From a virus, in the IMG/VR virus record IMGVR_UViG_3300034280_000607, positions 1 through 64,000 of that record: 64,000 nt of DNA, one strand, 5' to 3'. The translations under genes were made by a program, and so were the position numbers. This document shows, piece by piece, positions 1 through 6,989 of the stretch; within the stretch, counting starts at the first letter, position 1, and each line of letters opens with the position of its first letter. Below the pieces are notes generated by a model that saw nothing but the letters and a program-made list of their open reading frames with translations, was not told the origin of the DNA and made no database searches.

Positions 1-325
1 CTTTATAGATATGTCTGCTATAATACTTATCACCCAATTCTATATAACTATTAAGAAGAGTGTTATAAGTGCTATCTTTAAGCTTAATACTATCTCTCCA
101 GGAAGTATCTATAACCGCTGATCCTGCAAGTTTAGGTTTACTATAAACAGTTTTTACTTTTTCTTTCCATATTGTATCAATCTTATTAACAATTAAAGTA
201 TCTATTTTACCTGATTTGTTATTAGCAGGTTTAGAGCCACAACGTTGTAATAAAACTATAAAAACCAATACAACAATGACAAGATTAGGTAAATTAAAGA
301 GTAGTTTGGTTAGGTTTTTTAACAT
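1..325 (-). CDS. Small single-span membrane protein, partial
   Basis: The reading frame is open from an ATG at 323-325 to the left edge of the window, so the C-terminus is missing (about 108 residues seen). It has a basic N-terminus, one strong hydrophobic segment at about residues 12-29 ending in LLQRCG, then a polar region rich in K, D and T. The topology is a signal anchor with a periplasmic tail; the Cys is not in a good lipobox. Its start overlaps the end of the upstream membrane gene by 32 bases, so the two are translationally linked. Overlapping pairs of small membrane proteins are typical of spanin-type lysis genes, but this role is inferred only from architecture. Confidence 0.6.
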   Translation of the reverse strand, partial: MLKNLTKLLFNLPNLVIVVLVFIVLLQRCGSKPANNKSGKIDTLIVNKIDTIWKEKVKTVYSKPKLAGSAVIDTSWRDSIKLKDSTYNTLLNSYIELGDKYYSRHIYK

Positions 326-653
326 GTACAGCTAGTATTTTCTTCTGTCGAGTGTCTAAATATAAATCTTTAATAATGAACTCTGCACTAAATGGTTTTT
401 CCGGAGTAGTGGGGTGTCCAAAACTAACATTAGTAGTAGGCTTAGTAGTAGATCCTTTATAAAAATCAAGTTGCTTTTCTAAATTGTCTATTCTAGTTTT
501 ATCTACGTTAGATTGTGCCATTAAAAGTTTAACATCATTTTTAATTTCCTTGATGTCATTCCATATGATAGTGCCAAGTATTACCACTAAAGTGGGAAAA
601 AGCCAAAGTTTAATCTGACTTACTGAATGATGATTTTCTCCTTGAGGTATCAT
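294..653 (-). CDS. Small membrane protein with coiled coil (possible spanin/lysis component)
   Basis: The 119-aa product has one membrane span at about residues 17-31 (LWLFPTLVVILGTII), followed by a heptad-like charged segment at about 32-66 that should form a coiled coil, and a polar tail. This resembles inner-membrane spanins and other phage lysis or virion-anchoring proteins, but no family-specific residues are visible. Its 3' end overlaps the next membrane gene by 32 bases in another frame. It lies 21 bases downstream of the 86-aa gene, and all three are probably transcribed leftward from the promoter near 981-1001. Real gene: confident. Lysis role: weak inference. Confidence 0.6.
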   Translation of the reverse strand: MIPQGENHHSVSQIKLWLFPTLVVILGTIIWNDIKEIKNDVKLLMAQSNVDKTRIDNLEKQLDFYKGSTTKPTTNVSFGHPTTPEKPFSAEFIIKDLYLDTRQKKILAVHVKKPNQTTL

Positions 654-674
654 ATTACATTTAATTAATATGTA

Positions 675-935
675 TTATGGTAATCTAAACTCTAAAAGGC
701 GTACATCAGATGGTCTTTGTAATGTAATCATTAGAGAATTAGGTAATATTCTACCTCCGTTATCTGTTCTAACAAAATAACGCAACCCATTAGGATTGGA
801 TTTTGTACCGGTTGTAGTAGGTATTTCAACAGCTGTAGAAGGAATAATATTACTAGTAGTGCCCATCATAGTACCAGGAATAGGCCAGTTATTAGCATCT
901 TTCTGAGCATAATATTTGGCAATTGACTGTGACAT
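675..935 (-). CDS. Unknown 86-aa protein
   Basis: The product is small and soluble, with no membrane segment or catalytic motif that I recognise. It is rich in T, P and N in the middle (IPTTTGTKSNPNG) and ends in a basic, hydrophobic stretch; the texture suggests a minor structural or capsid-associated protein. It is the first leftward gene after the divergent region and starts 46 bases downstream of the conserved 21-base promoter-like element at 981-1001. Being promoter-proximal, it could be expressed early. Function is unknown. Confidence 0.55.
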   Translation of the reverse strand: MSQSIAKYYAQKDANNWPIPGTMMGTTSNIIPSTAVEIPTTTGTKSNPNGLRYFVRTDNGGRILPNSLMITLQRPSDVRLLEFRLP

Positions 936-980
936 ATTACAATAATTTATAAATTTAAAATATGTAGAAATAAAATATTC

Positions 981-1001
981 TCTACAATATAATATACAAA
1001 A
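981..1001 (-). promoter_or_regulatory. Phage promoter-like element (copy 1)
   Basis: Read on the minus strand it is TTTTGTATATTATA followed by TTGTAGA. A copy with a single mismatch sits at 58105-58125 on the same strand, also just upstream of a minus-strand gene start. Here it lies 46 bases before the 86-aa gene. A 20/21 match at two gene starts 57 kb apart suggests a promoter, either for the host polymerase or for the phage's own RNA polymerase. Confidence 0.5.
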
Positions 1002-1017
1002 TATTCCAGAACAAACC

Positions 1018-1025
1018 TATATTTG
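1018..1025 (+). promoter_or_regulatory. Bacteroidota-type -7 box (TATATTTG)
   Basis: TATATTTG matches the Bacteroidota primary sigma factor consensus TAnnTTTG. It lies 21 bases before the ATG of the DnaA-like gene, so the leader would be very short. No clear -33 TTG was seen upstream. It would drive the rightward replication block. Confidence 0.5.
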
Positions 1026-1046
1026 TAGACAAAACTTCAAAGATTT

Positions 1047-1547
1047 ATGAATACTAAAACCTATGCATGTATGCTAGAAAAAAAACTAACTGAAGAATTT
1101 AAAGAAAAATTTTGTGAAAAACTAGGTTACTATCCCATTGTAGTGACTAAAATGAGCACTGACGCTGATGGAAATACTATTCCGGTGATATCACTTGATA
1201 CTCTTGAGGAAGCATTTACAGCTTTTTTACCTGAAAGAAATGGAAGAATTATCCATCTTAACGTGCATCGTAGATATAGAGAAATAGTAGAACTGAGAAA
1301 CATCTTCTGTCTTATAGCCAAATCAATGGGATATAGCCTTAAAAGAATAGGTAGTCATCTTGGAAAGAGAGATCACACAACAGTTATACATAATATTAGA
1401 ACCTGTAAAGATCTATTGGAACATAATTCTAACTTTCAAGAAACATACAAAAAGATTATAAAAACAATAAAAAATAACTATGAGTCATCAGCTGTGGAAC
1501 TCACTAATCAAGTACAATCTCAGTCCGAATCAACTGTACTTTCTTGA
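1047..1547 (+). CDS. Orphan DnaA domain IV (DNA-binding) protein
   Basis: The 166-aa product carries the DnaA C-terminal DNA-binding domain at about residues 75-130. It has the helix preceding the motif (RNIFCLIAKSMGYSLKRIG) and the signature GKRDHTTVIH at about 104-113, close to the bacterial GRDHTTV loop that contacts the DnaA box. There is no AAA+ ATPase domain and no Walker motif; residues 1-70 are unrecognised. It may bind DnaA boxes in a phage origin, recruit or block host DnaA, or act as a repressor. It is the first gene of the rightward replication operon, 21 bases after a TAnnTTTG box. Its end overlaps the next gene by 68 bases. Confidence 0.82.
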   Translation: MNTKTYACMLEKKLTEEFKEKFCEKLGYYPIVVTKMSTDADGNTIPVISLDTLEEAFTAFLPERNGRIIHLNVHRRYREIVELRNIFCLIAKSMGYSLKRIGSHLGKRDHTTVIHNIRTCKDLLEHNSNFQETYKKIIKTIKNNYESSAVELTNQVQSQSESTVLS

Positions 1548-2058
1548 TTGCTGCCGTCATAAGATTAAACCTTGTAGCATTATAGATAGTGAAAAAGAAA
1601 AGAAAGCAGCTATAGAAAGAGGTCATTTAGATGAAAAGAATAATTTAAGTCACGGAGCTTTGTTTATACTAGACGAGTTTGAAAGTCTTCTGATAAAAAC
1701 AAAAAAGAAAGTATCATCTGAAATATTAGGATCTGCATCCTTGGAGCATATAAACACTTATAGAGAGATGTTTCCTGCTAAAAGAGTGGCAAAGGTTGGA
1801 TTACTTAGACAAACAGTGCAGGAGTTAAAAGATAAGTTTGTTTGGTTTTTTAAGACCTATCCTGAATATGATTGGAACTTAGTTTTAGACGCAACTGATT
1901 ATTATATATACATAAAGAATAAAGAAAATATGGAATATATAACAACTAGTAGCTATTTTATACAAAGAACGGATACATATACAAAAACAAACCGTTCACT
2001 ATTGGCAGATTATTGCCAAATGATTGTAGATAATCCTCAGATTCTATCTGAAAATTAA
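1480..2058 (+). CDS. Unknown 192-aa replication-block protein
   Basis: The start at 1480 gives an unusually long 68-base overlap with the DnaA-like gene, but the early residues (LSPNQLYFLDCC) look like real protein and no good later ATG exists. The protein is soluble and charged, with Cys residues at 24, 25 and 32, and a basic linker around 70-80. No known fold is evident. Its position between an origin-binding-type protein and the replicative helicase suggests a helicase-loader or initiation role, which is inference from context only. A hairpin follows its stop. Confidence 0.6.
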   Translation: MSHQLWNSLIKYNLSPNQLYFLDCCRHKIKPCSIIDSEKEKKAAIERGHLDEKNNLSHGALFILDEFESLLIKTKKKVSSEILGSASLEHINTYREMFPAKRVAKVGLLRQTVQELKDKFVWFFKTYPEYDWNLVLDATDYYIYIKNKENMEYITTSSYFIQRTDTYTKTNRSLLADYCQMIVDNPQILSEN

Positions 2059-2060
2059 TC

Positions 2061-2082
2061 TGTAAAAATAATAATTTTTACA
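2061..2082 (+). terminator. Hairpin between 192-aa gene and helicase
   Basis: TGTAAAAAT, loop AATA, then ATTTTTACA form a perfect 9-bp stem immediately after the stop at 2058, followed by a T-rich run. The stem is mostly A-T, so it is either a weak attenuating terminator or an RNA-processing hairpin. Confidence 0.4.
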
Positions 2083-2114
2083 TTTTATTACGTATTTTTA
2101 CAAACCCGTGTAAT

Positions 2115-3173
2115 ATGAGTGGTGAACAAGAATATCAATCAAAGTTTAAGCCTTATTCTTCTGTGTTAGAGAAGGGTATGAGGTATGTAGAAAAAAGAAA
2201 AACTGGTGAAATAAAGAGTTTAAGAACACCATGGCCCAGTTTTAATGAAGCAGGTGTTGCAGGTCTAGAATGGGGCAGTATGCTAACTATTGGTGCTAGA
2301 CCAGGTGCAGGTAAGACAATGATAAGTTCTCAAATATTAAGAGAGTCTCACCGTCTTAACTCTGACCAATCATTTAATATTCTTGAATTTCAATTTGAAA
2401 TGGGTGATGAACAATATGCTTCTCGTCAGTTTGCAGCTGAAATGGCTCTAGACTACGGTCATATTTTAAGCACTAATAGAGAACTTGATAATTTTACAAT
2501 GAAAAGAATTATTGAGTTTACAGCTGAAACTAAAAGATTGGAGAAAATGGGTCTCCGTAGAGACATAGTGAGTGAATCTTTAACAGAAGATTTAATAAGA
2601 AAAGAAATAGAAATGGCATATGTTAGAGGTGGTAGTAAACCACTTCTTATAACAATAGACCATAGCTGGTTGATTAAGAAAGGTAGTAGAGATAAAGACA
2701 AATTTGATGTGTTATATAATACAACAGAGATGTTAATGAAGCTAAAAAATCAACTACCTATTATTGTTATTATGCTTACACAATTAAATAGATCAATAGA
2801 AGATGCTGCAAGAAGAATACCAGCATCTATACATAATTATCCTACATCAGGAGACATCTTTGGTGGTGATGCACTGATGCAAGGATCTGATATGGTAGTG
2901 GTATTATCCCGTCCATTTAAATTAGATATAAAACTTTATGGTCCATATGCTTATCATGTATTGACAGATGATGTTATTATGCACCTAATTAAGGTGAGAA
3001 ATAACGGAGATGAAAAGAATAACATGATATTTATGAAAATGGAAGGTCAAAATCAAAGAATGATTGAAGTAGCTCCACCTAAAGCTGAAAGACCAGAAGG
3101 AAACTATCAAAGATTTTCACAAAGAACAGGAGGTAGACAAATAATAGAATCTCCCATTGGAACAGAAATTTAA
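2115..3173 (+). CDS. DnaB-like replicative helicase (SF4)
   Basis: The 352-aa product matches the RecA-like C-terminal domain of DnaB helicases. Walker A is GARPGAGKT at residues 60-68. Walker B is LLITIDH at about 177-183, with His after the Asp. The motif-3-like segment IVIMLTQLNRSIE, followed by DIFGGDALMQGSDMVVVLSRP, is typical of DnaB motif H4. An arginine-finger-like VRNNGD lies near 295. It lacks the DnaB N-terminal primase-interaction domain, so it is shorter than the usual 450 aa. It should form a ring hexamer unwinding the fork ahead of the phage DNA polymerase. It sits with primase, polymerase and SSB genes in one rightward block. Confidence 0.85.
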   Translation: MSGEQEYQSKFKPYSSVLEKGMRYVEKRKTGEIKSLRTPWPSFNEAGVAGLEWGSMLTIGARPGAGKTMISSQILRESHRLNSDQSFNILEFQFEMGDEQYASRQFAAEMALDYGHILSTNRELDNFTMKRIIEFTAETKRLEKMGLRRDIVSESLTEDLIRKEIEMAYVRGGSKPLLITIDHSWLIKKGSRDKDKFDVLYNTTEMLMKLKNQLPIIVIMLTQLNRSIEDAARRIPASIHNYPTSGDIFGGDALMQGSDMVVVLSRPFKLDIKLYGPYAYHVLTDDVIMHLIKVRNNGDEKNNMIFMKMEGQNQRMIEVAPPKAERPEGNYQRFSQRTGGRQIIESPIGTEI

Positions 3174-3183
3174 ATCAACACAT

Positions 3184-3825
3184 ATGTTTACAACAGCACA
3201 ACCTAAACAAACGAGTACAATGCTACTACCTCGTTTAAGCTACGCAGAGTATAAAGCTCTTGATCCGTTAGAACAAAAAAAGTATAAGGCTGAAATCTTA
3301 AATGAGCTTAGAGAATTTCATAAGCCACTTATTAACAATCTAGGTGTTTCTAGTAATGACTTTCAGTTTAAAGTGCCTTTTTATCATAAAGGTATACAAG
3401 TGATAGGCGTTTTTAATAATGAGTTTACTAAACAAAAAGGGTTATTCTTTGAAATGTTTGATAGAGAATTTAACCCAACAGATAAAGAAAGAACAGTATA
3501 TAATGTAGCTCATAATGTAAATTATGAAGAAGAATATGAAATTAATCAAAACAATTCATATCTTGTGCCACTAGATGAACTCAGAGTGGTTAATTCATAT
3601 AGTGTAGCTATTAGTGGTGAATCAGCAATTGTAGATGCTCAAAAGAAGACAACAGGTTTAACTTATAACAAACCAGCTGAGACAAAAAAAGAAGAAGTAG
3701 AGCAGTATAATGATGCTTTGTTTTCAGAAATGACTATTAGAGATTATTATGCTATGCAGACAGGTAAACCGCTTAGTCTTAAACCTTGGCTTAATGACCT
3801 TATTAAATCAACAATAAACAAGTAA
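3184..3825 (+). CDS. Unknown protein of the recombination block
   Basis: The frame opens at 3157, but an ATG at 3184 (MFTTAQPKQ) lies 10 bases after the helicase stop and fits the spacing of this operon better, giving 213 aa. The product is soluble, with no membrane segment or nucleotide-binding motif. It has an alpha-rich N-terminus (LSYAEYKALDPLEQKKYKAE) and a C-terminal helix ending in LNDLIKSTINK. It lies directly before the Sak4-like ATPase, one base apart, so it may be a recombination accessory factor; this is inference from position. Confidence 0.6.
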   Translation: MFTTAQPKQTSTMLLPRLSYAEYKALDPLEQKKYKAEILNELREFHKPLINNLGVSSNDFQFKVPFYHKGIQVIGVFNNEFTKQKGLFFEMFDREFNPTDKERTVYNVAHNVNYEEEYEINQNNSYLVPLDELRVVNSYSVAISGESAIVDAQKKTTGLTYNKPAETKKEEVEQYNDALFSEMTIRDYYAMQTGKPLSLKPWLNDLIKSTINK

Positions 3826-3826
3826 T

Positions 3827-4510
3827 ATGGGTAAAGGAGTATTAATTATTGCAGAATCTGGTACAGGAAAATCTACCAGTATTGAAAACTTAGATTCGGC
3901 TAGTACATTTATTATTAATGTAGCTAATAAACCACTTCCATTTAAAGGATGGAAGAAAAAATATACTATTTGGACTAAAGATAATCAAGCAGGTAATCTT
4001 TATTCAGGTAGCAAACCTGAACAGATAGAAGCAGCGTTAGTGTATGTTAATACAAAACGTCCTGAGATTAAAACAATAGTTATTGATGATTTTCAATACA
4101 TGTCTAGCTTTGAGTTTTTTGATAGAGCAAGTGAGAAAGGTTATGAAAAATTCACTGAAATAGGTGGTCATCTAGCTCGTATTAGTAGACTTCCTAAAGA
4201 TTTACGTGAAGATCTCACTGTATTCTACTTAACACATGCAGAAGAAGGTACAGATATAGAAGGTAGAAAGCGTTATAAAGCCAAAACTATTGGCAAAATG
4301 GTAGATGAGAAGCTTACACTAGAAGGTTTATTTTCTATTGTATTATTTGGCAAAACTAAAAAAGATGCTAATGGTATAATCAGATATGTGTTTGAGACAC
4401 AAACAACTGGTGATAATACATGTAAAAGTCCTAAAGGTATGTTTAAAGACTTTGAGATACCTAATGACTTAGAGTATGTTAATAAAGCAATTCATGATTT
4501 TGAAAACTAA
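3827..4510 (+). CDS. Sak4-like RecA-fold ATPase (single-strand annealing/recombination)
   Basis: The 227-aa protein begins almost directly with a Walker A (AESGTGKST, residues 9-17) and has a Walker B TIVIDDFQ at 83-90. A sensor-like FYLTHAEEG follows near 145, then a conserved-looking core ending in SPKGMF. This size and layout match phage Sak4/AAA_24 proteins, RecA-core ATPases that help single-strand annealing. The next gene looks like an SSB and a PD-(D/E)XK exonuclease lies 2.5 kb downstream, so the set could form a complete phage recombination system. Alternative: a generic phage P-loop protein of unknown role. Confidence 0.78.
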   Translation: MGKGVLIIAESGTGKSTSIENLDSASTFIINVANKPLPFKGWKKKYTIWTKDNQAGNLYSGSKPEQIEAALVYVNTKRPEIKTIVIDDFQYMSSFEFFDRASEKGYEKFTEIGGHLARISRLPKDLREDLTVFYLTHAEEGTDIEGRKRYKAKTIGKMVDEKLTLEGLFSIVLFGKTKKDANGIIRYVFETQTTGDNTCKSPKGMFKDFEIPNDLEYVNKAIHDFEN

Positions 4511-4545
4511 TTTTTCTAATTTTTCATTTAATAAAAACAAACATT

Positions 4546-5157
4546 ATGTTTAGTACAAAAGGACAGGATGTCAAACAGGGAGGAGGTACTCCAAAATCAC
4601 TACAGCCAGGCGTAGTTTATGCTCACATCTATGATGCCAATCTTAGAACATCTAACAAAGGAGACAAGAAGTGTTTAGAACTCTATCTTGAAGGTCCTGA
4701 ATTAGAAAACTTTGAGGGTTGGCCCATTGATAAAGAAAATCCAGAAGGTCCTAAATACAAAGGACAAGTGGGTAGAGTGGCAGCTACTATATGGACTGAT
4801 CAATTTGATAGCAGTAACGTATCCGTTAACGACATTATGTATAAGCTCATTGTAATTGCTAAAGAGTTAAATCTTCAGGATGAACTTAATGCAGTTGAAG
4901 CTGTTACTATTGAAGAGTGGGTTAAAGCAGCTGTTAACATTGTAAAAGGTAAGAAGTTATATTGGTTTTTAAAGGGTTCAGAAGAAGAATATAATGATAA
5001 AACTATTATTAAGTTGTCTTTACCTAAATATAAGTTCGTTTCTACAGATGCAGCAAAACTTGATAAGTTTGACAAAACAAATAAATATCATTATAAAGCA
5101 TTGGCTAAATCTAATGTAAGTAGTTTTGAACCAGCTACTAATGATTTTGAAGTGTAA
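4546..5157 (+). CDS. Probable single-stranded DNA-binding protein (DUF669-like)
   Basis: The 203-aa product has an N-terminal beta-rich region with alternating hydrophobic residues (VVYAHIYDANLR, KKCLELYLEG, QVGRVAATIW) resembling the OB-like core of phage DUF669-type SSBs. A helical middle and an acidic C-terminal tail ending in NDFEV follow; acidic tails of SSBs recruit partner proteins. It lies right after the Sak4-like ATPase, where phage SSBs usually occur, and is closed by a strong terminator. No direct motif proves ssDNA binding, so the call rests on texture and context. Confidence 0.6.
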   Translation: MFSTKGQDVKQGGGTPKSLQPGVVYAHIYDANLRTSNKGDKKCLELYLEGPELENFEGWPIDKENPEGPKYKGQVGRVAATIWTDQFDSSNVSVNDIMYKLIVIAKELNLQDELNAVEAVTIEEWVKAAVNIVKGKKLYWFLKGSEEEYNDKTIIKLSLPKYKFVSTDAAKLDKFDKTNKYHYKALAKSNVSSFEPATNDFEV

Positions 5158-5183
5158 GATTTTTTCATTTTTTTAATTATTGC

Positions 5184-5205
5184 GGGGAGTGTTTCTACAC
5201 TCCCC
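5184..5205 (+). terminator. Strong intrinsic terminator after SSB gene
   Basis: GGGGAGTGT, loop TTCT, then ACACTCCCC make a perfect 9-bp GC-containing stem, followed by TATATTTTTT. It ends the first rightward transcription unit 27 bases past the stop. A TTTTTTGTAGA sequence directly after it may be part of the next promoter. Confidence 0.85.
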
Positions 5206-5241
5206 TATATTTTTTGTAGATATATGTAAATATAGAATACT

Positions 5242-6219
5242 ATGTTTAAAACAAAAAATCTTGTTCATGATATAAAAGACGTTCCAGTTACATGGATATT
5301 TGAAACATATTGTAAGTTAAAAGAAAAACTTACAGGGCAAGATATAAAGATTAAAAGTTTATTTAACCCTAAAGAAAAGACACCTTCCATGTGTGTCTAT
5401 TTTGATAAAAGTAAAAATACTTACAGATATAAAGACTTTTCTTCTGGTAAAGGAGGATCTGCAGTAGACCTTGTAAAAGATTTAAAAGAACTTACATTTC
5501 ATAAAGCTTGTCAACATATAGTTGAATGTTATAATGACTATGTCCTTCATAATAATGGTAGTTATGATGTAAAAGAATTTAAAGAAGCTAGTAAATATAA
5601 AGTTAAATCATATATATTTCGTTCATGGAATACTTCAGATCAATACTACTGGACTCAGTTTAATATAGGTACACGTTTGTTAGAAGAATATTGTGTACGT
5701 CCTTTAGAAAATTATACACTTGAAAAAAAGCTTAATGAAAAGGTAGATACATTAGTTATTTATAGCAATTATCTGTACGGTTATTTTAAAAAAGATGGTA
5801 GCTTGTATAAAATTTATCAGCCTAAAACTCTAGACAAAAAGTTTATTAAAGTGCAAGATCATATCCAAGGCAGTGAGCAATTAAAATCTTCTAAATACTT
5901 AGTAATTACTAGTTCTTTAAAAGATATTATGGCACTTAAAAGTCTTAAAATAGAAATGGATGTAATAGCTCCAGACTCAGAAAATAGTTTTATACGTAAA
6001 GAGTTGATGCAGGAATACATAAAATCTTATAAAAAAGTAATAGTGCTATTTGATTATGATGATGCAGGTATAGCAGCTATGAATAAGTATAAAACATTAT
6101 ATCCAGAGATTGGCACTACTATTTTACCAATGAGTAAAGATCCGTCTGACAGCATAAAAGACTTTGGTGCTAAAGAAGTGTTCTTAAGACTTATACCTAT
6201 ATTAGATAAAAAGTTATAA
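5242..6219 (+). CDS. DnaG-type primase lacking zinc ligands
   Basis: The 325-aa product has a region at about residues 38-90 that follows the CHC2 zinc-binding domain of DnaG (NPKEKTPSMCV, SSGKGGSAVDLV, LTFHKACQHIV), but the Cys/His ligand positions are replaced. A TOPRIM domain follows: SSLKDIMALKS at about 221-231 in place of the usual EGxxD, then LFDYDDAG at about 269-276 carrying the catalytic Asp residues. The protein is shorter than bacterial DnaG (about 600 aa) and has no helicase-binding domain. It should make primers for the family B polymerase. It follows a terminator, so it begins a new transcription unit. Confidence 0.8.
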   Translation: MFKTKNLVHDIKDVPVTWIFETYCKLKEKLTGQDIKIKSLFNPKEKTPSMCVYFDKSKNTYRYKDFSSGKGGSAVDLVKDLKELTFHKACQHIVECYNDYVLHNNGSYDVKEFKEASKYKVKSYIFRSWNTSDQYYWTQFNIGTRLLEEYCVRPLENYTLEKKLNEKVDTLVIYSNYLYGYFKKDGSLYKIYQPKTLDKKFIKVQDHIQGSEQLKSSKYLVITSSLKDIMALKSLKIEMDVIAPDSENSFIRKELMQEYIKSYKKVIVLFDYDDAGIAAMNKYKTLYPEIGTTILPMSKDPSDSIKDFGAKEVFLRLIPILDKKL

Positions 6220-6238
6220 AAAATATTAACTTCTACAC

Positions 6239-6246
6239 TATATTTG
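6239..6246 (+). promoter_or_regulatory. Bacteroidota-type -7 box (TATATTTG)
   Basis: TATATTTG fits TAnnTTTG and lies 17 bases before the ATG of the HNH gene. The sequence just upstream, TTCTACACTA, is also present around the promoter-like element at 58105-58125 on the same written strand. No -33 element is obvious. Confidence 0.5.
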
Positions 6247-6263
6247 TATAGAAAATTTATATT

Positions 6264-6671
6264 ATGCCTAAGAAAACTACAAAAAAACCTCGCGTAGCTA
6301 AAACTAGAAATGCAAGTACGATGACAGAAGCTGCCTTCTGGAGTTTTATACGTTCAGGTCTTAGACAGAAATCTAGATGGTGGAAACCTATTACTCAGTG
6401 TAAGTTAAAAGCTAAAAGAATATACAAAGGACCTAATAAAAGACAAAAGTTTGAATACCAATGTAATATATGTAAACTTTGGTTTGCAGAAAAGCATATT
6501 AATGTAGACCATATACAACCTGCTGGTAGCTTAAACTGTGCAGAAGATCTTGCTGGATTTGTAGAAAGACTTTTTTGTGAAATAGACAATTTACAGGTAC
6601 TCTGTGAACGTTGCCATGACATAAAAACGAAAGAAGAAAAATTAAATACATATGCCAAACCAAAAAAATAA
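6264..6671 (+). CDS. HNH endonuclease
   Basis: The 135-aa protein has a very basic N-terminus (about residues 1-60) and a complete HNH domain. A zinc-binding CNIC is at 67-70, the DH pair of the first motif at 82-83, a central Asn (DNL) at about 108-110, and CERCH at 114-118. It should cut or nick DNA with a metal-dependent beta-beta-alpha-metal fold. In phages such free-standing HNH proteins act in packaging, in replication or as homing endonucleases. It overlaps the next gene by 20 bases and lies amid replication genes rather than next to a terminase, so its role is open. A TAnnTTTG box precedes it. Confidence 0.85.
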   Translation: MPKKTTKKPRVAKTRNASTMTEAAFWSFIRSGLRQKSRWWKPITQCKLKAKRIYKGPNKRQKFEYQCNICKLWFAEKHINVDHIQPAGSLNCAEDLAGFVERLFCEIDNLQVLCERCHDIKTKEEKLNTYAKPKK

Positions 6672-6972
6672 AGAAGAACTAATACAAAAAGTTATTGAAC
6701 AAATAAGTGAAGATATTCACTTTCATGATCATGAAGCTTTAGAAGAATTATTAAACTTCACACCTATAAAATATCTGATAGGATATTTACCAGAAGAAGA
6801 CTGGTCTAGTTTCAAAAAGATAAAAGAAGAAGAAGAAACTAAAGAATCTATTGATGTTATAGATTTAATAAGTTTTTTAGAATATGAGGAAGGATATACA
6901 GTTGATCCAAAAAGTCAAAAACGTATACGAACTAAGCTTGAAGAACTTGGAGTGTGGAAAAAGAATAAATAA
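6652..6972 (+). CDS. Unknown acidic 106-aa protein
   Basis: The protein is small and highly charged, rich in E and K (KIKEEEETKES), and probably mostly helical. No catalytic residue pattern is visible. The C-terminus (PKSQKRIRTKLEELGVWKKNK) is basic. It overlaps the HNH gene by 20 bases at its start and is followed 17 bases later by the exonuclease gene, so the three are likely co-translated. It could be a small regulator or nuclease partner; function is unknown. Confidence 0.6.
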   Translation: MPNQKNKEELIQKVIEQISEDIHFHDHEALEELLNFTPIKYLIGYLPEEDWSSFKKIKEEEETKESIDVIDLISFLEYEEGYTVDPKSQKRIRTKLEELGVWKKNK

Positions 6973-6989
6973 CATAAAATAAATAAACA

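Noticed and set aside
1480-1547. 68-base overlap between the DnaA-like and 192-aa genes taken as a frameshift or sequencing error
   Set aside because: Both frames keep protein-like sequence through the overlap, and the DnaA fold is complete before it; a simple overlap explains it.
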